From assembly GCA_945900775.1 (NCBI GenBank), contig CAMDJP010000002.1, positions 1 through 64,000 of the forward strand: 64,000 bases of DNA. Reading direction: 5' to 3'. Positions within the stretch are counted from its first letter, which is position 1; each line of letters starts with the position of its first letter. Made by a program: the position numbers and the translations under genes. Under the pieces are notes generated by a model that ran no database searches, was not told the origin of the DNA, and saw nothing but the letters and a program-made list of their open reading frames with translations. Shown in pieces: positions 34,772 to 43,342 of the stretch. This stretch comes from Akkermansia muciniphila. GTDB taxonomy: Bacteria; Verrucomicrobiota; Verrucomicrobiia; Limisphaerales; SIAT01.

Positions 34772-37126
34772 ATGAACCACCGCATCCACTCGCACACCTT
34801 TCTCTCGCTCATCGCCTTCGTAATCCTCGTGACCGGGCTGTCCGCGGCAGAATCAGCTCTGCCCGGCACGCAACCGCTCCGGCGCGAGGGAGACCTCTCG
34901 GTCCAGATGGTCGCGGGCATTGACCGCTTCCTGACCCGAGAGACCGCCGCCGCCTTCACCAACCGAGCCAGCCTGTGGCGGCTCGAATTCGCGTCACGCG
35001 ACGCGCGCGAGAAGTCCCTCCAGCCGAAGCGCGAGCGACTTCGCAAGGCGGTCGGTGCAGTGGACGCCCGCGTACCGTTCCTCGGACCGGAATTCACCGC
35101 CATCAACTCAGCCTCGGCGCTCGTGGCGGAGACCGACGGGTATAACGTCTTCGCTGTGCGTTGGCCGGTGTTCGAGGGCGTCTTTGCCGAAGGCCTGCTC
35201 TTCGAACCGAAAGGCAAGATTACCGCACGCATCGTTGCTCTGACCGATGCCGATCAGATACCCGAGCAACTCGCAGGCCTCGCCATCGGTCTGCCCCCGG
35301 CACAGCAATGGATTCGGCGTCTCGCCGAAAACGGCTGCCAGGTGCTCGCGCCGGTGCTCGTGGATCGGCAGGCGACCTGGTCCGGCAGTCAGTTGGTCGG
35401 CCGTAACACGAACCAACCGCACCGGGAATGGATTTACCGGCAGGCCTTCGAGATGGGCCGCCACATCATCGGCTACGAGGTACAGAAAACGCTCGCCGCA
35501 GTCGACTGGTTCGTCTCCTTAAACAAGGAGCCCGACACTAAGCCACTGAAAATCGGCATCGCTGGCTACGCTGAGGGCGCACTGATTGCATTGCACGCCG
35601 CCGCGCTCGATTCGCGCGTGGACGCGACGCTCGTCAGCGGCTACTTCGACTCGCGACAGAACCTCTGGGCCGAGCCAATCTATCGCAACGTCTTCGGGCA
35701 ACTCCGCGAGTTCGGCGACGCCGAGATCGCGAGCCTCATCGCGCCGCGACGACTTGTCATTGAACACAGCGTCGTTCCCAAGATTGATGGTCCGCCCACG
35801 CCCACGCCCGGTCGTTCCGGTGCAGCGCCGGGCAAATGGATTACGCCCGCGTTCGATTCGGTGAAGGCTGAAGTCTCACGTGCGCAGGCGCTGTTCACCG
35901 GCCAGACGAACATCGCCAGCGGAATTCAATTCCTCCACGACGCTGGAAAACCCTTCGCCGCGCCGATAAGCGATGGAACGCTCGAGGCCTTCTTCGATGC
36001 GCTTGGGCTCAAGAAACCGACCGCTTTCACGAAGACGCTGCCAATGGATACGCGCAAGGTGTTCGACGCCCAGCAGCGCCAACGACGCGCGGTGAAGGAG
36101 TTGGAGGAGCACACTCAGCGCCTGATGCGCCTCTCGACGGGCGTGCGTGATGACTTCTTCTGGAACCGCCTCAAGCCATCGCCCACCAACAACTGGCACG
36201 CGGCCACGCAAAATCATCGCAGTAATTTCTGGAACGAGGTCATCGGCCGGCTCCCTGCGGCCTCGCTACCGGCGAACCCGCAGTCGCGCAAGATTCAGGA
36301 ATCCGAGAAATGGACCGCTCACGAAATCACCCTCGACGTCTGGCCGGATGTCTTTGCGTGGGGCTGGCTACTCCTGCCGAAGGATCTTAAGCCCGGCGAG
36401 CGCCGGCCGGTGATTGTCTGCCAGCACGGACTCGAAGGAGTGCCTGCGGACGTGGTCACGAACGACCCGAAGGACCGCGCGTTCGGCTTTTACAAGGCCT
36501 TTGCCGCGCGGTTGGCCGAGCAGGGCTACATCGTCTTCGCGCCTCATAATCCCTATCGCGGTCAGGACGCCTTCCGAGTCCTCCAGCGCAAGGCGAACCC
36601 CCTCGGGCAATCGCTCTTCTCGGTCATTCTTGCCCAGCACGATCGCATCCTCGATTGGCTCAGCGCGCAGCCGTTCGTGGATTCCAAGCGTATCGCCTTC
36701 TACGGTCTCTCCTACGGCGGCAAGACGGCGATGCGCGTGCCGGCGGTACTCGACCGCTACTGTCTCTCGATCTGCTCGGCCGACTTCAACGAGTGGGTGG
36801 AGAAGAACACGACGACCAGCGGCCGGTATAGTTACATGTTCACGCAGGAGTACGAGATCTACGAATTCAATCTCGGTCACACCTTCAACTACGCAGAGAT
36901 GGCCGCGTTGATCGCGCCGCGCCCGTTCATGGTCGAACGGGGGCATGATGATGGCGTGGGAATTGACGAACAGGTCGCCTACGAATACGCGAAGGTACGC
37001 CGCCTCTACGCTCGACTCGGCGCGCCCGAGCGGACGGCGATCGAGTTCTTCAATGGCCCACACACGATCCACGGCGTGGGTACGTTCGACTTCCTGCGCC
37101 GACACTTAAACTGGCCGGTGAAGTGA
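34772..37126 (+). CDS. secreted tandem alpha/beta hydrolase with inactive N-terminal copy
   Basis: 784 residues with a signal peptide (FLSLIAFVILVTGLSAAES). The C-terminal half is an acetyl xylan esterase/dienelactone-hydrolase-like domain: nucleophile Ser647 in YGLSYGGKTA, acid near Asp726/727 (ERGHDDG) and base His764 or His767 (GPHTIHG). The N-terminal half repeats the fold, but the elbow reads IGIAGYAEGA (262-271) with Ala267 where the Ser should be, followed by SLIAPRRLVIEHS (321-333) matching ALIAPRPFMVERG (712-724). So the first copy is probably structural or binding. Likely acts on acetylated plant polysaccharides; this is inference. Confidence 0.8.
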   Translation: MNHRIHSHTFLSLIAFVILVTGLSAAESALPGTQPLRREGDLSVQMVAGIDRFLTRETAAAFTNRASLWRLEFASRDAREKSLQPKRERLRKAVGAVDARVPFLGPEFTAINSASALVAETDGYNVFAVRWPVFEGVFAEGLLFEPKGKITARIVALTDADQIPEQLAGLAIGLPPAQQWIRRLAENGCQVLAPVLVDRQATWSGSQLVGRNTNQPHREWIYRQAFEMGRHIIGYEVQKTLAAVDWFVSLNKEPDTKPLKIGIAGYAEGALIALHAAALDSRVDATLVSGYFDSRQNLWAEPIYRNVFGQLREFGDAEIASLIAPRRLVIEHSVVPKIDGPPTPTPGRSGAAPGKWITPAFDSVKAEVSRAQALFTGQTNIASGIQFLHDAGKPFAAPISDGTLEAFFDALGLKKPTAFTKTLPMDTRKVFDAQQRQRRAVKELEEHTQRLMRLSTGVRDDFFWNRLKPSPTNNWHAATQNHRSNFWNEVIGRLPAASLPANPQSRKIQESEKWTAHEITLDVWPDVFAWGWLLLPKDLKPGERRPVIVCQHGLEGVPADVVTNDPKDRAFGFYKAFAARLAEQGYIVFAPHNPYRGQDAFRVLQRKANPLGQSLFSVILAQHDRILDWLSAQPFVDSKRIAFYGLSYGGKTAMRVPAVLDRYCLSICSADFNEWVEKNTTTSGRYSYMFTQEYEIYEFNLGHTFNYAEMAALIAPRPFMVERGHDDGVGIDEQVAYEYAKVRRLYARLGAPERTAIEFFNGPHTIHGVGTFDFLRRHLNWPVK

Positions 37127-37228
37127 GCTTCGCGAGCTAACCGTTCGCGTTCTTCAATGCTTCGCGAAAATCCGTGAAACGAGAATGAAAGCGCGTCGAC
37201 GCAGGCGCCCTAGTACCACGCGGCTGTT

Positions 37229-38623
37229 TCACGGTAACTCGCGGTGAACTTCCGCTCTCTCCTTGATATGCGTCAGCACACGCAGGTGAATGCGGTGGAT
37301 GATGTAGTCCGACCAAAGCTGCCAGTAATCGACCGGCCACATGTGATGCCGGTACCAGGTCGTCCCTTCCAGCCGCGTGCCGCCATCGGGTAGCGCGATT
37401 AGTTGAAACTGTCCTCGCTCAGAGGCGAGAAATCCATCGAGGTGGGGTGGATGAACGTTTTTGTACGGCGTCCATTCCTCCATCGGCGGCGGATTTTTCG
37501 TCACGCCAAAACGGAGTAAGCGCGGCTCATCCCAGATTTCAATCGGCTCAATAAATGGCCCCGTCGAGAACACACAGTGACGCACCGCGCCCGGGCCGTG
37601 GCCGAAAATCTCCGCACGCTGCGGATACGCCACTCCGAGCCGAAACAGCCATTCGGTCGGCGGCGGCAATTCTGTGAAAGCGACCACATGCGGCCAAACG
37701 CGCGCCGGCGGAGCCGCCACATCGAGTGAACTCCTCACCTCGAGCAACGGTGCGGTCGCATCTGCAAGCCGTTCCGTGCCGAGCATCAATGGCGCGGCGA
37801 GAAGCGCGGCGCAAAACAAGTGCGGTGATCGATGCCGACGTCGGGCAGGTTGCAGCACGTGGCCCAGCATCGCTCCCCCAAGTGCCAACGGCATCGCGAG
37901 TGGTGCGGCCATTGCGACGCAGATGACTCCTTCAATTGCCAGCAGGACAAAACCGACCGCCGCCACCACCACCGCGATACTGGCAACGGCAAGACTTTCC
38001 AGAGACGAACGCGGCACATGAACGCCATGGAGTAACACGGCGAGAAACCCCGCGATGAAAGGTAATCCGAGAAATAGTCCCCAGCCGTATTGCCGAAATC
38101 CGTAGGTGCTGAGAAGCGTTGCGCCCCACAACAGCGCGCACGAAACCGCCACGCCGGCCAGCGCGCTGCCGATTCGACTGTGAGGACAGATGCGCTCCAG
38201 CCACATCGGCTCGCGCGCGCCTGCCAAAAGCGGCGGTTCCGGTTCGTCACGACGAGGCGCAAGTGAGGCGACGAGAAACAGGAACCACTTCAACACCGGC
38301 ACGACGAATAGGATGGTCAACCAAAGCGGTAACCGAGCGGAGCGTAGCCGCTGTACCGTGAGAACAATGCCTGCCCATAAAAATGGCAGCGCGGGCAGTA
38401 GCAGCTTCCATCCGTGATTCTGGACGGCTTCTGGCGTCAACCAATCGTTCTTGGCTGCGCCGCCTTGAAGATAATCTGACAGATTAATTTGCGGCGTCCC
38501 GAGCCACATCGGCAGCACGAAACGATCGATATTCCACTTAATGGCGAAGAGCAAGATTCCCCACAATACGTAATCGCGCCGACCGATGACACCGTGCCAG
38601 TTCCACAATTGGCTCGGTTTCAT
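37229..38623 (-). CDS. multi-pass membrane protein with C-terminal START/SRPBCC domain
   Basis: 464 residues from ATG 38623 (MKPSQLWNWHGVIGRRDYVL; the frame runs upstream without domain support). The N-terminal ~290 residues contain about eight hydrophobic helices starting with a DUF805-like GRRDYVLWG. From about 310 the sequence reads as a soluble SRPBCC/START-like ligand-binding domain (SSLDVAAPPARVWPHVVAFT, GTTWYRHHMWPVDYWQLWSD). Function unknown. Last gene of the unit led by the GbsR-type regulator, about 100 bases after the broken DUF393 copy. Confidence 0.75.
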   Translation of the reverse strand: MKPSQLWNWHGVIGRRDYVLWGILLFAIKWNIDRFVLPMWLGTPQINLSDYLQGGAAKNDWLTPEAVQNHGWKLLLPALPFLWAGIVLTVQRLRSARLPLWLTILFVVPVLKWFLFLVASLAPRRDEPEPPLLAGAREPMWLERICPHSRIGSALAGVAVSCALLWGATLLSTYGFRQYGWGLFLGLPFIAGFLAVLLHGVHVPRSSLESLAVASIAVVVAAVGFVLLAIEGVICVAMAAPLAMPLALGGAMLGHVLQPARRRHRSPHLFCAALLAAPLMLGTERLADATAPLLEVRSSLDVAAPPARVWPHVVAFTELPPPTEWLFRLGVAYPQRAEIFGHGPGAVRHCVFSTGPFIEPIEIWDEPRLLRFGVTKNPPPMEEWTPYKNVHPPHLDGFLASERGQFQLIALPDGGTRLEGTTWYRHHMWPVDYWQLWSDYIIHRIHLRVLTHIKERAEVHRELP

Positions 38624-38723
38624 GGCAGCTCGAAAAAGACACGCGGGCGGCGCGACGCAACGGGCGAAACAAGCGCTCGCAACCACAACCAGATATTTCG
38701 CAACCGATGAGCCAGTATGAGTT

Positions 38724-39050
38724 TCATGGGTGTTTCCTTTCTGGCGCAGACGTCACTGCACATCGATCACCGAGACAATAGCGGCTCGCGGCAATCCGAC
38801 GATGGGTACTGCGAGCGAGGGCGTTGATTCCGACAAGCCGGATGAGCCAACCGAGAGGCATGGACGAAATGGCGGCTTCTGCGGTTGCGATGCAAGTGTC
38901 CACAACACCCAGTAAGCGTCCGTCCGCGAGACGGAGTTTTATTTCGTTCTTCAAAAGCGATTTGCACGGCAGCGCATGAATGCGACCGCGCGCCAAGGCG
39001 CTGAGCAAAGTGGTGCCCACCGCTAGATTGCTGGCAGTGGTAGTGTGCAT
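38724..39050 (-). pseudogene. DUF393 protein remnant lacking the CxxC half
   Basis: 108 codons. From about residue 34, KNEIKLRLADGRLLGVVDTC to IAASRYCLGDRC matches the C-terminal half of the intact DUF393 protein at 40997-41419 (NEMKLRLADGVVVGGVDAL to IAANRYCFSGKC). The N-terminal half with YDGACSFC is missing and replaced by unrelated residues. It overlaps the end of the epimerase gene upstream by 28 bases. Probably a duplicated copy truncated by a deletion. Confidence 0.7.
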
Positions 39051-40000
39051 TTTACATCTCCGGTCATACGCATCCGCAGTTCGCGCAGGGCATCTGGCAT
39101 CCGCTCGAACTGAAACTGAAAGCCACTAGCCAGCAGACGCCCCGGCACTACGCGACGGCTCTTGATAATCAACTCCGTCTCCGTTCGCAGAAAGAACGCG
39201 CCCACTTCCAGCATCCATTCCGAAGCCGGCAATCCGAACGGCATGCCGACCAATCCGCGGAAGAGGTGCATCATCTCCGCGTTCGTGAGTGGATTCGGCG
39301 CGGCGATGTTCACCGGCCCGCTGAACTCAGCGCGGGCGATGACATGCTCGATGGCGCGACAGAAGTCCGCCTCGTGAATCCACGAGACGAATTGCCTCCC
39401 ACTACCCATCCGCCCGCCCAAGCCCAGACGCGCCAGACGCAGCAGCACGGGAAATACGCTGTTCGGTCCATCGCCCAGGACCATCGCAGTTCGCAACGCC
39501 ACCTTGCGGGTGTGCGCCGTGGCTGTCGTATTAAAGGTCTCTTCCCACGCCCGCGCTACCTCGACGGAGAACTCATCCTTGGCCTCCGGCGTTGCGCCAA
39601 TCTCGCCTGACTCATTCCACGCCGGACCGTGCGTATGCCTGTAGATGGTAGCCGTACTGGCGTTCAGCCAGACTGACGGCGGGTTTTTGCAGCGGGCTAT
39701 TGCTTCGCCGAGTGTTCGAGTTGGCTTCATCCGCGAATCCATGATTTCCTCTCGGTTCTTCGTCGTGTAACGGCAATCCACCGTTCGACCGCACAAGTTC
39801 ACTATCGCTGTGGCGCCCTCGAGTTCGCGGGTCCACTGACTGACCGTCTCGCCGTGCCACTGGACTTCGCGCGCGACGCGGTTCGCCTGCGGCGAGCGGG
39901 TGAAAACGATCACTTCCCAGCCAAGCGTTTTGAAATACCGCGCCAGCACTTGCCCGAGAAACCCCGAGCCTCCAGCAATGATTAGCTTCGATTCGTGCAT
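39023..40000 (-). CDS. TIGR01777-type epimerase (YfcH/SDR39U1 family)
   Basis: 325 residues from ATG 40000. NAD(P)-binding IIAGGSGFLGQVLARYFKTL, then family-specific VNLCGRTVDCRYT and RTAMVLGDGPNSVFPVLLRL, MGSGRQFVSWIHEADFCRAI and a C-terminal DUF1731-like RRVVPGRLLASGFQFQF. Reaction unknown for this family; some members are linked to cell division or lipid metabolism. It lies 46 bases after the NAD-dependent epimerase gene. Confidence 0.9.
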   Translation of the reverse strand: MHESKLIIAGGSGFLGQVLARYFKTLGWEVIVFTRSPQANRVAREVQWHGETVSQWTRELEGATAIVNLCGRTVDCRYTTKNREEIMDSRMKPTRTLGEAIARCKNPPSVWLNASTATIYRHTHGPAWNESGEIGATPEAKDEFSVEVARAWEETFNTTATAHTRKVALRTAMVLGDGPNSVFPVLLRLARLGLGGRMGSGRQFVSWIHEADFCRAIEHVIARAEFSGPVNIAAPNPLTNAEMMHLFRGLVGMPFGLPASEWMLEVGAFFLRTETELIIKSRRVVPGRLLASGFQFQFERMPDALRELRMRMTGDVKCTLPLPAI

Positions 40001-40046
40001 GACGATTGGTTTCGGTGTTTTTAATTTCGTCTCCGCAAAGGCCGAG

Positions 40047-41000
40047 CTAGTGCTGCGCACCAAGGAACCGTAAATCGGCCAGTCCAAAGCGCTTCGGCGG
40101 CGGAAGGCCCGCGCGAATCTGCGCATCTGTAAAAGCGAGACGGGGCTTCAAATCATCCGGAACTCCCCCGCATGGCGGCAAGGGTTCCACGACTCCTTCC
40201 GATAATATCCTCACCTGCGCCAGAGAAACGAGCGGAGTGGTCATCACCCGTTCCAATGCCCAGCCAAACGCGTAATGAATCCAAAGCGGCGCACGGAAGA
40301 AGAGTGGGCTCTTACCGAGTAGGCGCGCCACGCGACGAACCGCCTCGGCCAAAGTCATCTCCTCCGGCCCCGTGATTGCCACGGTATCTCGTGTAAACCG
40401 AGCTTCAATGATGGCCGCGCGCATGACGTGAACCAAATCTTCCACCGCCAGCGGCCGAACGAGCGAGTCCTTGAAGCCAACGAATGCGAAAATTGGGAAT
40501 GTGTGAAACGCATGGCTGAGATGGTCAAGCATATGGTCACCACGACCGTAGATGACCCCGCATTTCAGTACTGTGTAATCCAGACCCGATCCGCGAACGA
40601 TCTCCTCGGCCGCAAACTTCGATTCGTGGTAGCCAGAACCGCAACCAGGCCGTGCACGAAGGAAGCTCGTGAGGAGAATCTTCTTCACGCCCGCGCGTTT
40701 CGCGGCAGCAACCACATGTCGCGTGCCTTCGACATGGATTCGTTGGTAGGTTTGCCGGCCAATCTCGCGGTTGATACCCGCGCAGTGCGCCACCGCTTCG
40801 CATCCGTGAAACGCAGCGGCAAGTTTTCCCTCGTCATCCGTGCCAATGGCCAAGAAGGTCGCACGCGGAAAGCCACGAATCGCTTCATCACGGCGGTCCA
40901 CGCCGCGGGCAATGAGGACAACCTCATGCCCCTCCTCCGCCAACCGTCGTGCCAGATGGCGCCCGATGAAACCCGTCCCGCCTGTGATTGCAATCTTCAT
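40047..41000 (-). CDS. NAD-dependent epimerase/dehydratase, complex I NDUFA9-like
   Basis: 317 residues from ATG 41000, whose codon overlaps the DUF393 stop (ATGA). Rossmann GGTGFIGRHLARRLAEEG, catalytic-type YHESKFAAEEIV (YxxxK), LKCGVIYGRGDHMLDHLS. Atypical SDR of the NDUFA9/YfcH type; substrate unknown. Coupled to DUF393 in the regulator-led unit. Confidence 0.88.
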   Translation of the reverse strand: MKIAITGGTGFIGRHLARRLAEEGHEVVLIARGVDRRDEAIRGFPRATFLAIGTDDEGKLAAAFHGCEAVAHCAGINREIGRQTYQRIHVEGTRHVVAAAKRAGVKKILLTSFLRARPGCGSGYHESKFAAEEIVRGSGLDYTVLKCGVIYGRGDHMLDHLSHAFHTFPIFAFVGFKDSLVRPLAVEDLVHVMRAAIIEARFTRDTVAITGPEEMTLAEAVRRVARLLGKSPLFFRAPLWIHYAFGWALERVMTTPLVSLAQVRILSEGVVEPLPPCGGVPDDLKPRLAFTDAQIRAGLPPPKRFGLADLRFLGAQH

Positions 41001-41419
41001 AGCCCTTCCTTTGAATGATTTCCTGGCACCCCGTCGTCGACGCGGCATTTCCCTGAAAAACAATAACGGTTCGCCGCGATCCAGCGGTAGCACCACCACG
41101 TGATGGCATTCAACCCAGGCAACCGCATGAGCCAACCGAGCGGCGCGATCCACCAAACTGCCTGGGCCATCGCAATCAAAGCATCCACGCCACCAACGAC
41201 GACGCCGTCCGCGAGGCGGAGCTTCATTTCATTGGGCAACTCGCCTTCAGCGAGATTGAGATCGCGGCGGGCGTTTTCAGTTTGAAATGGCATCGTTTCA
41301 AAACCGCCTTGCCGCGCGATGAAGCCGAGCCTCTTCACCCAGCGGTCGCAAAACGAACACGCTCCGTCGTAGTAGAGGCGTCCTGCCACCGGGTTGGCTT
41401 TTGGAGGCACTGTGTTCAT
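40997..41419 (-). CDS. DUF393 thiol-disulfide oxidoreductase-like protein
   Basis: 140 residues. RLYYDGACSFCDRWVKRLGF carries the CxxC of DUF393 (thioredoxin-like fold), followed by NEMKLRLADGVVVGGVDALI and a C-terminal WIAANRYCFSGKC. Predicted to be a redox protein; partner unknown. It overlaps the epimerase start by four bases and follows the GbsR-type regulator by 26 bases. Confidence 0.88.
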   Translation of the reverse strand: MNTVPPKANPVAGRLYYDGACSFCDRWVKRLGFIARQGGFETMPFQTENARRDLNLAEGELPNEMKLRLADGVVVGGVDALIAMAQAVWWIAPLGWLMRLPGLNAITWWCYRWIAANRYCFSGKCRVDDGVPGNHSKEGL

Positions 41420-41445
41420 CGTGTTCTCCTAGAACAATAACCTTC

Positions 41446-41973
41446 TCAGCCGAGGAACTTTCTCATCTTCCCGCCGAGTTTCACGAACTTGGTCAGCGCG
41501 CCCGTCGGCCACTGGCGAATCTGGCCGTACCAATCTGTCGTGACCTCGAAAAAGTCCCCCAACTCACGGAGTTTCTGCTCGGTGTACGCGTCCGTCTCCT
41601 TGTCCTTCTCCGCCTCGATGATGCAGTCGCGGAGCACCGTGAGCATCGGGTCAATCTCCCGCTTCTTCCGCTCATCGAGCACCACGCGAAACATCTCCCA
41701 CACGTCCTTTATGCTCTGGAAATGATCACGCTTGTCGCCCATCACGTGCACAAGCTTCACGATGCCCCAGCCCTGCAATTCCTTGAGACTGGTACTGACA
41801 TTCGAGCGGGCGACGCCGAGCACCGCGACAATCTCGTCAGCGTTGATTGGTTTGGGGGTGATGTAGAGGAGGGCGTGAATCTGGGCAACGGTGCGATTAA
41901 TGCCCCAGCGCGTGCCCATTTCACCCCAGTGCAAAACAAAGCGCTGTTCGACTGGCGAGAGTTTTTCTTTCAT
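41446..41973 (-). CDS. GbsR/MarR-type transcriptional regulator
   Basis: 175 residues. FVLHWGEMGTRWGINRTVAQ and the winged helix INADEIVAVLGVARSNVSTS LKELQGWGIVKLVH are typical of the GbsR subfamily, which in Firmicutes senses choline or osmolytes; the ligand here is unknown. The C-terminal helices would form the dimer. It is the first gene of the unit 41973 down to 37229 and its start codon lies in a palindrome (41972-41991), suggesting autoregulation of the whole unit. Confidence 0.88.
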   Translation of the reverse strand: MKEKLSPVEQRFVLHWGEMGTRWGINRTVAQIHALLYITPKPINADEIVAVLGVARSNVSTSLKELQGWGIVKLVHVMGDKRDHFQSIKDVWEMFRVVLDERKKREIDPMLTVLRDCIIEAEKDKETDAYTEQKLRELGDFFEVTTDWYGQIRQWPTGALTKFVKLGGKMRKFLG

Positions 41974-41991
41974 TTCTGTCTAAACAGAAAT
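41972..41991. promoter_or_regulatory. 20-bp palindrome over the GbsR-type start codon
   Basis: ATTTCTGT and ACAGAAAT are exact inverse complements around CTAA; 18 of 20 positions are symmetric. It overlaps two bases of the start codon at 41973-41971. A candidate operator for the adjacent regulator. Confidence 0.6.
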
Positions 41992-42059
41992 TACTGAAAA
42001 TAACGTTCCGCGCAAGTATTATTTTGTAAGCTCAGAAAGCGGCTGGGAAAACCCGCGAA

Positions 42060-42362
42060 CTAGACCTCGTAGTCGAAGACAGCCGCCGTCTCGACCTTCG
42101 GGAGGAGCAGTTGTCGGATGCGCTCGTGCTCGGGGTGCGGCAGATAGGCGTCGCGGGCGGCGGCGTCTGTGAAGGTCATAAGCAACCCGTGCGTGAACCC
42201 CTGACTTAGCCCTTCAGGACTGTTGTTCGGTCCGGCTGAGTAGTTCTCGATGCCAGGTACACTCTCCGTCATTTCGAGCACTTCGCTGAAGAGACCGTGA
42301 ATCTCCTCCGATGTGACCTCGGGCTTGAACTTGAAAAGGACAATGTGATTGAGCTTCGACAT
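42060..42362 (-). CDS. Dabb-domain (stress-responsive A/B barrel) protein
   Basis: 100 residues. MSKLNHIVLFKFKPEVTSEE start and the SQGFTHGLLMTFTDAAARDA, YLPHPEHE segments define the dimeric alpha/beta barrel family. Function is not established. Its start codon immediately follows the U-tract of the terminator at 42362-42410, so it must have its own promoter or depend on read-through. Ends with TAG. Confidence 0.9.
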   Translation of the reverse strand: MSKLNHIVLFKFKPEVTSEEIHGLFSEVLEMTESVPGIENYSAGPNNSPEGLSQGFTHGLLMTFTDAAARDAYLPHPEHERIRQLLLPKVETAAVFDYEV

Positions 42363-42410
42363 ATAAAAAGAACGGGGCTTTGTCCGCCGACAGTGGCTGG
42401 CAAAGCCCCG
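42362..42410 (-). terminator. intrinsic terminator of the glutathione peroxidase gene
   Basis: 10-bp perfect stem (42373-42382 with 42401-42410) and an 18-base loop, followed on the minus strand by TTCTTTTTATAT. The U-tract runs right up to the ATG of the Dabb gene. Confidence 0.8.
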
Positions 42411-42424
42411 AGTTAAAGTCTGGT

Positions 42425-42961
42425 TTACTTTGCGGCCAAGGCGGCTTCGATCGCCTTTATGACCTCGGGCGCGTCCGGCTTCGTCCGCGGCTCAATGCGC
42501 AGCAGCACCTTGCCGTCGCGACCAACGATGAACTTGCCAAAATTCCATCCAATGTCCTTACCACCCTCGCCGATGAGCGACTTATAGAGCGGATGGCGGT
42601 TCGCGCCGTTGACTTCGATTTTGTCGAACATCGGGAAAGTCGCCTGATACTTCGAGGCGCAGAACTCCTTGATCTCCGCGTTGGTGCCCGGCTCCTGCTT
42701 GCCGAACTGGTTACACGGGAAGCCGGCCACGACAAGGCCCTGCGCCTTGTACTTCTGGTAAACCTCCTCGAGCTGCTTGTACTGCGCGGTGAGGCCGCAC
42801 TTCGAGGCAACATTCACCACGACTACCACTTTGCCTTGGAACGGCTTAAGGGAGGACTCCTTGCCGTCTATATCCTTGAGCGGGATGTCGTAAAGGGACT
42901 TGGTTTCGGCGCGGGCGACGAGGGCTAGGACCAGTGAGCAAAGGGCAATCAATGTTTTCAT
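42425..42961 (-). CDS. exported glutathione peroxidase-like protein
   Basis: 178 residues from ATG 42961 with a signal peptide (MKTLIALCSLVLALVARAET), so periplasmic. Peroxidatic cysteine in NVASKCGLTAQY (Cys form, not selenocysteine), then FPCNQFGKQEPG with a second cysteine for thioredoxin-type recycling, and WNFGKFIVGRDG with the catalytic Trp-Asn. Reduces hydrogen peroxide or lipid hydroperoxides. A GTG two codons upstream is an alternative start. Confidence 0.92.
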   Translation of the reverse strand: MKTLIALCSLVLALVARAETKSLYDIPLKDIDGKESSLKPFQGKVVVVVNVASKCGLTAQYKQLEEVYQKYKAQGLVVAGFPCNQFGKQEPGTNAEIKEFCASKYQATFPMFDKIEVNGANRHPLYKSLIGEGGKDIGWNFGKFIVGRDGKVLLRIEPRTKPDAPEVIKAIEAALAAK

Positions 42962-43010
42962 CGGCACGGATTATGGACGGGAACGAAAGAAAGTCAAACG
43001 CCGCGTGCGG

Positions 43011-43277
43011 TTAATTCTGGTCGCCAGAATGCCGGCGCAAACCGACCTGCTGGGCGATGTCGTCGAATTCCTCGCGACTCACCTCCTCGAGTTGCTTGCC
43101 GCGGCCCTTGAGCTTCTCGTTAATCTTGATGGCCTTCTCAGTCATCTCCTCGTGCGTCTCTTTCGAGCCGCCGACCAGCGCGAAGTTCTCGCCCGTGGTC
43201 ACGCGCTTGTGCCCGTCGGAATCGAGCCCCACGCCGAGCATCATCGCCTTCGCTTTTTTCTTCGGAACCTTCGCCAT
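43011..43277 (-). CDS. small conserved protein of unknown function
   Basis: 88 residues from ATG 43277 (MAKVPKKKAKAMMLGVGLDS). Basic start, a glycine-rich LDSDGHKRVTTGENFALVGG, then a charged amphipathic helix (HEEMTEKAIKINEKLKGRGK). No signal or membrane segment. I know similar small proteins from PVC genomes but no function. Divergent from the radical SAM gene. Confidence 0.7.
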   Translation of the reverse strand: MAKVPKKKAKAMMLGVGLDSDGHKRVTTGENFALVGGSKETHEEMTEKAIKINEKLKGRGKQLEEVSREEFDDIAQQVGLRRHSGDQN

Positions 43278-43342
43278 CCCGGAAAAATTAGTTGTCCCCA
43301 TCAGAAGTTCAAAGAACAAAATGTGGCTGTCGAAATACTGAC

